Source: Coprinus comatus (Eukaryota > Basidiomycota > Agaricomycetes > Agaricales > Agaricaceae). From it: a stretch of DNA of 64,000 nt. Location of the stretch: assembly GCA_034638255.1 (NCBI GenBank), contig JAWPGT010000007.1, positions 682,001 through 746,000 on the forward strand, in the 5' to 3' direction. Positions 24,400-35,201 of the stretch are shown piece after piece; the stretch's first letter is position 1, and the number at the start of each line of letters is the position of its first letter. The translations under genes and the position numbers were made by a program. A model generated the notes under the pieces. The model was not told where the DNA came from. It ran no database searches and saw only the letters and a program-made list of their open reading frames with translations.

Positions 24400-25856
24400 A
24401 TGTCTCAACTAACTGGCTACGATGTTACCACTGGCGTAGAACCCACCCCTACGACTACTGCACCTAACGCAACTGAAGCACCATCTACTACAGCGCAGTC
24501 CATACCTACACCTACCACTACCGCAGCAGCACCCCAACCTGGCGCTGTTCCTGTTGCACCCACTCAGGCCGCAACTACTTCCACTGTAAATACCGCTGCT
24601 CCTGTTGCTCCTACAGAACCCGAAGCGACCCCGTCCATTGAGAAGAATGACCCCGAACCTCAAAACACCTTGACTCAACGATTCACAACAGAGGAATGGA
24701 CAGTATTGAAGGATTTCCGAGTGCGTTCTTTAATATCACCCATTCACTACTAATGGTACTAATAAATCACTACGAACTCCAGAATCTTCTTCCCCAAATT
24801 TTCGAAGATTCTTTCCCAGACGATCCCAAAGCCAAAGATACTCCCATCACAATTTGGGGTGTTCAGATTGATCCCCAAAACCCTCATTATGCCAAAGTCA
24901 GTGTTATCCTAATGAAATTTCTGCGTGCAAGGTAAATAAATATAAAAATATCTTCAATCTATTATCAAATATAAAAAAATGAGTGACAATTGTTAATGAT
25001 GATTGATTTCGTACAGGAATTTAAATGTTGGCGCTGCAAGGGACATGCTTTCAAGTACTTTAAGATGGAGAGCATTGTTCAACATTGAAGCTGCTTTGGA
25101 AGAGGATTTTCCCCAGGATTTGTTTGGCCCGATGGGACATGTTTTTGGCAAAGACAAGGAAGGTCGTCCAGTTATGTCCGTCTCTTGAAAGCTTTGGAAA
25201 GTGGTATATTCTCTAGCTAACATACATATAATTCTAGGTATAATTTATATGGTGCTCAAGATCCAAAGAAAGTATTTGCTGACGTTAACCTATTCCTCCG
25301 GTATGTCACCACATTCCTAATTGAATTCTGCCAAACATTTGCTGAAAACTTCTTCTGGGGTTAGTTGGCGAGTATCGTTACAAGAACGTCTAATGCATCA
25401 ATTGGACTTTGAAACTGTTGATCAAACTCTGCAAATACATGGTACGTAGTATGGGGAACATACTTTCTGTCACAATATCTGTTTCACTGAACTATTTATA
25501 GATTATGCGGGTGTGAGCATTACTTCACGAGACGCTAATTCCAAAAGTGCAGCAGCACAAGCTACCGGCATATTCCAGGACTATTATCCAGAGGTTTTGG
25601 TTCGTTATTGTTGCCTTGTTCCATTTCATACATGCTAATTAATATTGTTTTCCATTAGCACAAGAAGTTCTTCATAAACGTACCTACTTTGCTTAACTGG
25701 ATTTTCTGGGCCTTCAAATCAATGATCTCTCCTAATACTCTTGCCAAGATGGTGGTCGTTGGCACAGGGACCCGTGCGATCCATAAAGCTCTGAATCCGT
25801 ATATTGATGATTCTCAGTTACCCAAGAGGTATGGAGGCGCCACCGAAGGCTTTTAA
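24400..25856 (+). CDS. SFH5: phosphatidylinositol transfer protein Sfh5-like (CRAL-TRIO)
   Basis: Sec14-type lipid-transfer protein. Start MSQLTGYDVTTGVEPTPTTT opens a Thr/Ala/Pro-rich disordered head of about 85 residues. The CRAL-TRIO N part reads YAKVSVILMKFLRARNLNVG, followed by FGPMGHVFGKDKEGRPVMYN, VSLQERLMHQLDFETVDQTL, HDYAGVSITSRDANSKSAA and FFINVPTLLNWIFWAFKSM. The stop TAA 25854-25856 follows YGGATEGF. Six short introns are needed. The order LKFLRARN... GKDKEGRPV... INVPTLLNWIF fits Sfh5 better than Sec14. It should act in the cytosol and at ER or cortical membranes, moving phosphatidylinositol. Some Sfh5 members bind haem; the ligand cannot be told here. Confidence 0.9.
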
Positions 25857-26330
25857 ATGACATCTCCTTTTTTGAATTCGTAGGATTACCTACGCCCATA
25901 GTACCTTTGTACTTATATACCAAATGTTTTCGAACAATGACAACTTCCGGATCCATAATCTCACTTAAATCACAAAAACATGACAGCAATGTGGAGGTGT
26001 CGACCCGATATTTCACCAATATTTCATCTGTTTGCTTAATTCATTCTCTTTCAACCAATCTCATAGTATGCCAATCACCCATTCAGACTCGCAAGGCTTG
26101 AAATCATTTACGCGTCCTACACCCCAGTACAATCGCAACTGTAAAGTCAGGGCGTTATTATCCAAACTTTTAAGATAGTCGGGCCGACACTTGAATCCTT
26201 CTCAGAGGTGAAATGGCTCTTGAATGTATTAATGCGGAGGACATGGTGGTGGTTTGTGTATTTTGAGCTCAGCACATACGGACATACAACATGGATGGGA
26301 CGAGGAAGGGAATAAAAGTGATGCGAGGCT
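25857..26330. other. intergenic between convergent SFH5 and eL43 genes
   Basis: Holds the two 3' ends. An AT-rich stretch and a few short open frames occur, none with protein character. No RNA gene recognised. Confidence 0.5.
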
Positions 26331-26887
26331 TTAGGCCTCGTTCAAATCGCGCAACCGACGGATGGTGCTATAACACATCAGTATTCCAATATATGTATTA
26401 ATTTCAGAACTTTTTGAATGAAGCGTACCTGCGAACGGTAGCGGCAGCAGTTGTTGTTACAGTCCATGCTCCTCCAGCAATAGTCTTGCGGCAAGCCTTG
26501 CAATGCCAGATTCCGACAGCAGTCCTCTTGACCGAGTCCTATTTGTTCACAAATTCAAACATAGATATCGATTAACATTCGTAAATTAAAAGCCACGAGT
26601 GGAATAGGTTGAACATACCTTGCCGCAGAAAGTGCAAGTGTACCTAGCGTGCTGAGACACTTCCATTTTCTTCACTTGCTTCCTGAGTGAAGCACCGTAA
26701 CGCTATAACAATACAAAATCCCAACAAGAGCACTTAGAAAACCACTTTCATTGCGACGATGAAATCGATGGGGGTCACTTACAACACCATACTTTCCGGT
26801 GATTCCGACCTTCTTGGTACGTTTTGTCTACAAGGTAAAACCATTTTAGAAAGAATGGTATTTTGGGTAAGTAATAAAACTGACCAT
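26331..26887 (-). CDS. RPL43: 60S ribosomal protein eL43 (L37a)
   Basis: Large-subunit ribosomal protein with a four-Cys zinc finger. Joined exons give [36 protein letters not shown] and YTCTFCGK, then [19 protein letters not shown], ending [12 protein letters not shown] (TAA 26331-26333), 92 residues, the usual length. The zinc ligands are CTFC and CKAC. The start ATG (26885-26887) is an exon of just three coding bases: an intron beginning GTCAGTTTTA follows at once, as in RPS4. Three more introns end in TTGTAG, TTATAG and a site near 26530-26610. Confidence 0.96.
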
Positions 26888-27782
26888 CTTGAGGAGCTGG
26901 AGGAAAGCGAGGTTGCAAAGGGGTTCGGCGGCGGGCTTGGGCTTGATTTGTTAGTATTGGGTAGCGTGGGTACGAGATTTCGGAATGGGCCGTTGTGCTG
27001 TATAGTTTTGTCAGCCACGTTTTGGTTGGGGGACTGATGGATCTTAATTTAGAACACTACGGGTTAGGAGGGGTTAGGATGATGTTCATATATGGGGGTG
27101 GAGAAAATCATGGATATCTATGCTTGCGGTTTAACGAAGTGAATCAGGTGATTTATTTCAAAATTCGAGGGCTGGAGGAACAAAAATCATTGGTTATCGT
27201 TTTAGGCAACCGCACATGTTTGGCTTTATGGACTTCAGTGTACGGTTTCTGGAGATGGTTTCTCACCCTTAAACCGCAATACATGCTCTGGTACATCATC
27301 TATATACGAGTAGGTCCATATGGTATATAGGCCGTCGTTCTTAATAGCAGTGAGATTAAGAATGTGTTGATACTCGGTTTACCAAAGTCTGACATTTCTG
27401 AGCCATGAGAAAGCGGCTAATAGACCAGGAAGATTTTGTAATAAACTCACATTAAAACATCTGGGACATCTTCCGTGTGTATTGGTAACGGGGAAGAGTT
27501 GAAGAGGAATCAGAATCTTTGCGGGAAAAGCGCAGGTATCTGAGACAGTTTCATATATCTGCTTCTGCATTTATTCTGAGCCTAACATACTAAGCAGTGT
27601 GTACGTATTACTTTTGCCTTGCTTGCTCCGGGACCATTAATTTATCCCGATTCTATTTTTGGATAGTCATTCAAGTATTTACAGGTATTTGTCAAGAGCT
27701 TTAACGCTTGTGAATTGAATGAGTATTCGACCAAGTGCGGCGCACACTACCGCGATATCCACCCTTCAACAACTTCTTGAAA
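26888..27782. other. divergent intergenic region between eL43 and PAF1
   Basis: About 0.9 kb with no supported gene. It must contain the strong eL43 promoter and the PAF1 promoter. Open frames here are short, Gly/Val/Tyr-rich and frame-inconsistent. ATG 27719 could start a peptide, but the frame does not join to PAF1 (see PAF1). Confidence 0.45.
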
Positions 27783-29350
27783 ATGAGTTTCAAGAAAAGG
27801 TATTTACTTTGAGATGACGGCTATTCTGTAGTGTTGACTTGGAAATGTTCAGTTCAAAACTAGACCTTCTCGTTCGCGTCCGACACAACAACCCACTCCC
27901 TCCGCCACCATGTCCCCCAAAGCTACTTGACATCCCAACGAATCCTATGCGCTATACACGACCAGAGTTTCTTAATGAACTAGCAAATATTACATCGTTC
28001 CCTATGATCGTAGATGCAGAATTGGGTATGCCATTGGATCTAAGTTATTATGAGTCGTGTTTTGACGAGAATGCCGATGATTCTGGTGTGTACTGTTTTT
28101 AACTATATTGTTTACGGGTATCTTGAAGTAAACTGACCGATTCTGGTCAATTGGAATCTATAGCACTAAACCCTGACCCTTCGAATCTACCTAGGCTCGA
28201 TCCGAAGGATGCTTTCCTATTAAGTGACCCCTCAAGCTCTTCCGGTATTTCAACGAACATTAGTAGCTCAGGTGGACCTTCAACACCACTTGCTCATGTA
28301 CCATGGCTACGAAAAACGGAATATATTAGTAGAGAGGGTGTTCTACGAGGTCAAGGCCATGAGACGTGCGTATCCTGTTTTTACGTGGCGTCATTCTTTC
28401 GTTAAGCTAATGTGAAAACCTGGGGGGACATTCAGGAAAATAAACCAGCGGCCCCCATTGATGTTTCTCGAACTGCACAACTACATGACATTGAAGCATC
28501 ATTTTTAGCTGCAAATGATAACTTTGACATGACTACACTTCGCCATCCGAATAAACCAGATGTGACGGCGGTAGAGTCATATGCTATCCTTCCTGACGCA
28601 GATATTTGGCCAAATCAGTATGATTTGTTCAGGTTTTCAGAAAGACCTGGAGATAGACCTGTGGATGTGAGTAGAGGTGCTCTTTTTTAGGGTGTCGCTG
28701 TCTTTCTGACATGGTATTATCAGGTTGAAGATGCTCGACTGGATTGCGCAATTCTGCGGCCTATGAAAACCGAGCACGACTCTTTCCTTGCGTATTATCT
28801 TACGCAAGACGACGAATCGGCTACCAACCTTAAAGACACGCGCTCGGGCGTAGCGCCTTACGAGGTTCCCGATAGTCAGGAACCGACGACGTTCCAGTTT
28901 GTACGGGACTATGAAACTATCAAGGTGGAACAAAATGTGGATAACGAATATTTATTGGTGTTGTATGATGGGGATGATGGATTCGAAGATGTGATTTCTG
29001 ATAGGAAGACACCGAGAAGAGAAAAGGGTGCGTATTATAAGAACATTGAGAGGAAAATGTTGTTAAAGAAGAAGCGAGCGAACGTGCGTTATTGCTGTTT
29101 GATGTTGATTGGATTTTATTAAACGCTTGAATTGCAGCAATACGAACAATACGAGGATAAGTGGGAGGTGATACGTATGAGGCATGCGCCCATCAGCGAG
29201 GAGGAAGAGATGGAACGCCAAGAATACCTTGCCGAGGTTTCAGATCCTGACTATCTACTGAAAATGCGAACCGACGCGGATGCGGAGGGTGAGGTTGAAA
29301 TTGACGAGAGTATGTATATGAATGGGATGGGGCAGGGGATCGCAACGTAA
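27783..29350 (+). CDS. PAF1: RNA polymerase II-associated factor Paf1
   Basis: Subunit of the Paf1 complex, acting in transcription elongation and histone modification. The start was chosen by splicing: ATG 27783 with exon 1 of only 17 nt (27783-27799) joins across a GTATTT...TTCAG intron to give MSFKKSSKLDLLVRVRHNNP, which puts the conserved LPPPPCPPKLLDIPTNPMRY in frame. Later blocks are ADIWPNQYDLFRFSERPGDR, CAILRPMKTEHDSFLAYYLT and FVRDYETIKVEQ, ending in an acidic tail with EEEEMERQEYLAEVSD. About six introns. Length about 430 residues, normal for fungal Paf1. Upstream ATG 27719 is rejected because it is out of frame after the intron. Confidence 0.92.
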
Positions 29351-29546
29351 TGGATAGGAATACACTAGCGTCGAACATGAGACCAACAGGAAGCTTGTTG
29401 AGAATACTATTTCCTGGAAGAAAGTGTGTTTGTTCTGGTCAGCTGAGAGGAAGGGAGAAGTATGAACGGAAACCGCCGTGATGTCATGCGTGACATGGAT
29501 TCATAAATAGCTCCTACCACTGGGAGATGGCAATCCCTCGCCAACC

Positions 29547-31643
29547 ATGTCGCCGCACTTGGTGTCTTCTCTGTCCTCCGTCATGTCTTCCCAGAGACGA
29601 CTCAGCACCCGCAGAGGCTCGGCATCGGCCCTTGACCCCTTCAATGCATATGCTGAACACAACAACAACCCAAACAGGGTCTCATCCAGCACCCTAACCA
29701 TAGTTCGTGTTCCCCAACCCACAGCCCCAGTCCCTTCTGTCTCTCTTCACGAGCCACCGTCTTCTCCAGTCCTCTCCCAACGCCGCCATCACTTCCGCCC
29801 CGGATCGGCCGCAAACCACCCTCCGTCCCCCGCATCTACCCCAGACTCCGGCCCGCAATCTTCTCGTGTTAGCTTTGCCTTCTCGTCTTTCTCGGGTGGC
29901 CCTGCACATGGAGGCCCTTCTCCCAGCTCGAGCAGAGAACGTGCCCCAAGCCCATCCTCTTCCCCACGCCTCCGCCCTTCATCACCTCGTCTCTCTACTT
30001 CATCCCCATTCTCAAGCAAACCCCGTCTGACCCCCGACCAACTTGTAGATCTTGCAAGAATCTCTGCAACCCCCAGGCCACTTCCCCTGAACAATGCTCC
30101 TCACTCTGGGCCATCTTCTCCAGCGGCGATTGCCCACTCGCCCCTTCTGAGCTCTCCTACCATTCATACTTCCCAGGCAGTGGCACCAGCCACCTTTACT
30201 CCACTGCCAGATGACATGTACCTTCCCTTTGTTGATCGACCGTCAGAAGTCGCTTCTCTCACCACTACTCCTCCCGATGCAAAGTTATTCACCCTTCTGG
30301 CCCAAACCTTCTCATCAAGGACCGAGGAAAATCCAGACAAGCCAATAGAGCAACCTTCTGATTTGCCTGCTGATCCTGCGGAATGGACCTACCGTCACCT
30401 GGTCTTCCATCTAACAAAGGTCGACCGTGATGTCGCTCCAGACACCATCTGGACATATGCAGCCAGAAAGTGCATCATATCGCATTCCGAACTCATATGG
30501 GAACGCGTCAAAGGCGCCTTAGGTATCCCCCCAGAGCTCGACATCGACTGGGATTTCCGTCAGGCCAACGATGATGATGATTCTCTGAGTAGTGGCAGCG
30601 TTGCAACCGATGAAATATCGGATGATGAAGGCAAAGGTGCCCGTGGTCATTGGTCGGACTGGGATGCAACCATCGACTCACCCGTCATGGATAGAAGAGG
30701 CAAGCGTCTCAGCATGGAGTCTTCAGGCTTTGGAAGCAGGATGGACCACGATTACCAAGATAGTCTATACATTGGAGCATTTAGCCCACCTCCTTCTGTG
30801 AAATACGAGTCGGATCCGGAAACCCAAATCACTATTGAACCAATTCTCGCTCAACCCCAATCATCTACCAACCCGCCCCCACTATCTCTACCAGTTTCGC
30901 TCTCATCAGGTGTTTCGGACGGTCTTGGTGACATAGCAGAAGGTGCAGAGGAAGAAGAGGAAGGTGAAGGGGCAGACCAACCTACCAGTAGTGATCTTGG
31001 TGCCTCAATGACCCAAAGCGAATCTAACATTATATTGCCTTCGCAAATCCAAGGATTGAGGATATGTACTTCCCCACAACCGACTTATATTGACACGCCG
31101 CCGATAATGACACCCATGTCACCCTTTATCTCGGCCTCAGGAGCTATTCCGATACCGGGTGCCATTCAACAGCAACAAACAGGCTCGGCATCCTATGTAG
31201 AATCCAGGTCTCATAGTAGGACAGGTTCATTTTCGTCAGTTGGTCCTTTCCGAAAGACCGATTCCAGTAGTAGTATTGCGGCTATGCTTGCAAGTTTCAA
31301 ACCGGGAGGATATGGTAGTGGTAGTGAAGCCGATGCAAGTAGCCTTAGTGATTTACACATGGGCAGTGATCTCGTGGGCGAACACAGGAATGCAGGCAAT
31401 CCATTGTTCCCAAGCAGTTTTGCTCGATTGGCTGGCGGACCTACATTGAACTTCAAGTGAGTTATTCAAATCCTCTTCCATTTTTACATATACTTAACGC
31501 GAATTTTAAGTTCGAAAAATAAACAGAGGAGACACTCTCATAGAGCTGGAGTACAGGGTAGCTTTGGAAGAAAAGAAAGGAGCTGGGTGACCAGCAATTT
31601 ACCTCCTGCGACTCCTGTCTCCACCGGTGGTGGTAACACATAA
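29547..31643 (+). CDS. unrecognised Ser/Pro-rich protein with a conserved-looking core
   Basis: Family not recognised. Exon 1 is unusually long for this window (about 1.9 kb uninterrupted). It starts MSPHLVSSLSSVMSSQRRLS and is rich in Ser, Pro, Thr and Arg for about 240 residues. Around residues 240-340 is a globular-looking part (PPDAKLFTLLAQTFSSRTEE, WTYRHLVFHLTKVDRDVAPD, CIISHSELIWERVKGALGIP). Acidic and Gly/Ser-rich stretches follow, then SSSSIAAMLASFKPGG near the end. An intron begins GTGAGTT at 31459. Two acceptors two bases apart are possible: one gives a short tail ending at 31590, the other a basic tail (RHSHRAGVQGSFGRKERSWV) ending at 31643, which I prefer. Base composition is richer in G+C than neighbours because of Ser/Pro codons. 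Confidence 0.75.
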
Positions 31644-32947
31644 ACGTTGGGGTACCAGGTATCGAAACGATTGTTAAAAATGACCTTTTTCTCTCTTTGC
31701 ATTGGACTTTAGGTTGTACAAAAATGTTGTTGTGCTCAAAATAGTGGTTTTATGATGTCGCGGACGTTCTTCTCATTGCCTTGTAATATCAGATGTACAC
31801 AGTTGTAGAAAAATATTTGTTGAGGGAGCATCGGAGTGGAATGCTGCTAATTTTAGAAATAATACAAAAAATGGCTCCACCATATCCTTCTTCCTTGAGT
31901 TTCTTCCTAGAGTATACTTGGCGTTTTCTGACCCTCGGAGTAAATTCGACTATCTCGCTGGGCCTTCTATGACATGCTGCCATAGACGTACCAATAACAC
32001 ACCTATTCCGGCCCCCCGGATCTTCCAACTGGCAACAACTTGAAAAAAATACGGCGCAACCGCGACGGGCCACGGCGAGGACTCGCCAAAGAGTCAGGAT
32101 ATGATCATCTGTTGCTGCATCCCAAGATCGATCAGAACCATAGCGCATCCGCCTCCCGCCAGGGGTTTTGAAACCAAATGCGGGCGTCGGAGAGCCGTTT
32201 CTACGTGTCAATGTCCTGGCTTTTTGGAATACGGAGTGACTCATCATTATTTCGATCGTCATATGGTACGTTTTTTTTTAGGGATCCCGGGGCCTTTTCT
32301 TATCTATGTATGGGGTGTATTCGATATTTTTTGGGGATGTATAAATATAAGAACGACCCTATGAACAGATGGGTAAACATATCCATATCGCCCAAAGGTT
32401 GTTCTTGTGACTGTTCATACCCCCAGTGATTCTACTTCAATCGTGAGTGTTTTTGAGTTTTCTTCTGTTATGTTTCTATGCTTCGGTTATCCCGGATTTA
32501 ATTACATTGTTTTCTTGGATTTGTAGGGACCCACCCTCCACTTCGAGGACTAATCATTATTTTAGGTCCGTTAATCTTCTATTATCTCTTGCAAATCGCG
32601 TAATGATTGATTTCATTGATCATCTAATATTCATCTTGGTTCTTTCTTTCTATTGGATTAGATTATTGAAGGGAATAACCCCTATTGATTATTTTGAGTG
32701 AATGTTCGTTGTTTCTGTTTCATACCTCGTGGAAAGGGATCAAGGTTCTCACTGAATATATCATATTTTCAGGTTCGTGGGCAGAAAGTTATCCAGATTT
32801 ACGCCACTCCCCCTTCCTCGGGGTTCGGTCCTTAATCCTATAAAGAGTCAACACTTAAACAAAGTTAAAATCATCAAATCATCACCTCTCCCAAGAAACA
32901 CAAAATACGTTCACACACATTCGAGCAACAAAGGAATTCAAGGGAAA
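31644..32947. other. long non-coding stretch upstream of the aminotransferase
   Basis: About 1.3 kb without a supported gene. A minus-strand open frame of 157 codons (31789-32262) shows no protein-like pattern. From about 32430 on there are intron-like signals (GTGAGTG at 32440, TTGTAG near 32525, TTTCAG near 32770), so part may be a spliced 5' leader of the aminotransferase. Poly-T and AT-rich patches (32267-32280) are also present. Confidence 0.45.
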
Positions 32948-34983
32948 ATGGCACAAATTAATACAATCCCTACTAAAACTTTAGGTCCTTCAAAGACTGC
33001 AATTATTCATAGGACACCATTTGCGCCACCCGTTGGTGTTTCTGGAACTGGTAGTTATATTACTTTGGAAGATGGGAGAGTTTTATTAGATGCTGTTGGC
33101 GGTGCAGCTGTAACTTGTATTGGACTGGATCATCCAAAGGTTATAGATGCTATCAAGAACCAACTTGATAAAGTTCCTTGTGAGTTTTTGTTTTTTTGAG
33201 TGGCATGAAATTAGTAAGAGTGATTATTGACATACTTTTATTATTGAAGATGTGTATAATATGCAATTGTCGAATGAACCTGCAGAAGCTTTGGCTAAGC
33301 AGTTGATCAAGAGTAGCGAAGGTGCATTTGAACTTGTGGGTTATGCAAGTGGAGGTATGTGGTATTATTATTTGGATAATATGCATTCGTTAATGTAACA
33401 TTTTCATATTTTGTTACAGGTACCGAAGCGATGGAAAGTGTTATCAAGATTGCTAGACAAGTGAGTTATTGGCTTTATTAGCGCATTTTTTAAAGGTTTA
33501 TTGAAATCACTTTTATGTGAATAGTATGTGACGGAGATTAACCAACCACAACGTGTAAACTTCATCGCTCGCAACCTTTCATATCATGGTAACTCTGTTG
33601 CGACATTATCCTTGGCATACCACCCTATCAGGCGTAAGCCCTATGCTGGAATCTTGGATAGCGACCATTTCCATCATGTGTCGCCCGCTTATGCGGCTAG
33701 GTTTCAGGGTAAGGAAGAGTCAGAAGAGGAGTATGTGGAGAGGTTAAGGAAGGAGCTCGAGGATAAGTTTTTAGAGTTGGGACCGGATACTGTTATTGGA
33801 TGTAAGTCGTGAAGTGTGTATGGTTATCGAGACTCACACTGATGTCGGAATAATGAAGTTGTTGCAGAAACAGTTGTGGGTGCCACTACTGGTTGTGTAC
33901 CTGCCCCTAAAGGTTACTTCGCAGGTACGAGATCACCGGTCAGGTGTAGGAAACGGTTGACCAAGTTTTTCAGCAATGAAATCGGTTTGCGAGAAATACG
34001 GTGCTCTCTTCATCCTCGATGAGGTGTGTAGTATTATTTCTCGTTTTATCTTGATACTAATATTTATAGGTGATGAGTGGCATGGGTCGTAAGTACCTTG
34101 AATCCTTTTTTCGATAAAAGTCATTGAGCGGAATTGATGTTTAGGTATGGGTACACTTCACGGGTGGCAATCATTCGGTGATGGTGCCAAGGTATGTGCT
34201 GAAGCCTCTTTCTGTTTCTGTAGGTGAAATGCTAATGCCGCATAGCCCGATATTCAGGCTGTTGCAAAGGGACTCGGTGGAGGGTACGTAAATTCTCTGA
34301 TTTGTTTTGTTGATGGGTGCTGATTTATTGCGTGTAGCTACGCTTCCATCGGCGCAATATTGATTAACAAGAAGGTAGCTGATGGCATTCGTGACAACTC
34401 GGGCTTCTGGAAACATGGCCATACTTACCAGGTCAGCGGTTGTGTCTTAAATTTTGAGGCAGGGTCAACTTAGCATATTTTAGGCTCATCCATTGGCCTG
34501 TGTAGCTGCGTTGGCTGTACAAGAAGTCCTCGAGGAAGAGAATTTACTAGCCAATGTCCGAGCGCAAGGAACTTACCTTGGTATGAAGATATATATTATT
34601 CAGGTTCGTTAAGGTGATGCTCACTCAACTTTGAAGAGAAACTGCTCCGAGAACGTTTCACCGGACCAAATGCACTAGCGGCTCCGTTTGTCTTTGACAT
34701 CCGTGGCGGTGGCTTATTCTGGGCTATTGAGTTCGACTTTGAAGGGCCAGAGGCAGCGTCACTGAAGTTCAAGGAACAATTTGCTATGCTCGTGCAGGCC
34801 CGTGCACTGAAAAACGGAATTATCGTAATGGGTATGACTGGAGGTGCCAACCTGGAAGGCACTAAGGGCGATCACATTATGTTAGCACCTGCGTATAATG
34901 TAAAGAAAGAGGAGATTGAGAAGATGGTCGAAGTCCTGCTCCAGAGTGTAGAAGAAATACTGAAGGAGGCTAAGTCGGCATAG
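32948..34983 (+). CDS. class III (PLP-dependent) aminotransferase
   Basis: Omega-type aminotransferase that moves amino groups between an amine or omega-amino acid and a keto acid. Start MAQINTIPTKTLGPSKTAII is the first ATG. Fold-type I landmarks: GVSGTGSYITLEDGRVLLD, GGAAVTCIGLDHP, YASGGTEAMESVIKIARQY, ARNLSYHGNSVATLSLAYH, the PLP aspartate in LFILDEVMSGMGRMG, and the Schiff-base Lys in DIQAVAKGLGGGYASIGAIL. The C-terminal part is FDIRGGGLFWAIEFDFEGPE and ends with EEILKEAKSA. About ten introns, some exons only 30-40 nt. Class III is sure; GABA, ornithine or other substrate cannot be fixed. No mitochondrial signal is evident at the chosen start. Confidence 0.9.
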
Positions 34984-35023
34984 AAACTGCTTTTTTAAAT
35001 ATAAAAAATGTAAATGTATTCGG

Positions 35024-35050
35024 TTCAATATTCAATATTCAATATTCAAT
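35024..35050. repeat. TTCAATA heptamer tandem repeat
   Basis: Three full copies of TTCAATA and a partial fourth (TTCAAT), end to end, 41 bases after the aminotransferase stop. Confidence 0.85.
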
Positions 35051-35180
35051 GCCGAGTCAGACCCACCTGGGCTTATATAAGGCGGGGGGGATTTCCTTTG
35101 CAAGTCACGGCTTTGCTGCGACGTTCATCTCACTCCTCTTTGTATCCTCGCCTTTCTTATTTGCTCAGACTCGAGCATCG

Positions 35181-35201
35181 ATGGCTGGGTGCATGTACTA
35201 A
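35181..35201 (+). promoter_or_regulatory. six-codon upstream ORF abutting the UFD4 start
   Basis: ATGGCTGGGTGCATGTAC followed by TAA (35199-35201); the next base begins the UFD4 ATG (35202). The peptide would be MAGCMY. If the transcript starts upstream, ribosomes would terminate exactly at the main start, an arrangement that can allow reinitiation. Position is read directly; regulatory effect is inference. Confidence 0.55.

Noticed and set aside
26995..27330. 111-codon open frame on the plus strand between eL43 and PAF1
   Set aside because: Composition of random AT-rich DNA; no splice or start context.
27719..27811. Upstream ATG giving MSIRPSAAHTTAISTLQQLL before PAF1
   Set aside because: Looks coding, but after the GTATTT intron it is out of frame with the conserved PAF1 block, whereas ATG 27783 is in frame.
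31789..32262. 157-codon open frame on the minus strand
   Set aside because: No protein-like pattern, no neighbours in support, runs through an AT/GC-mixed spacer; read as chance.
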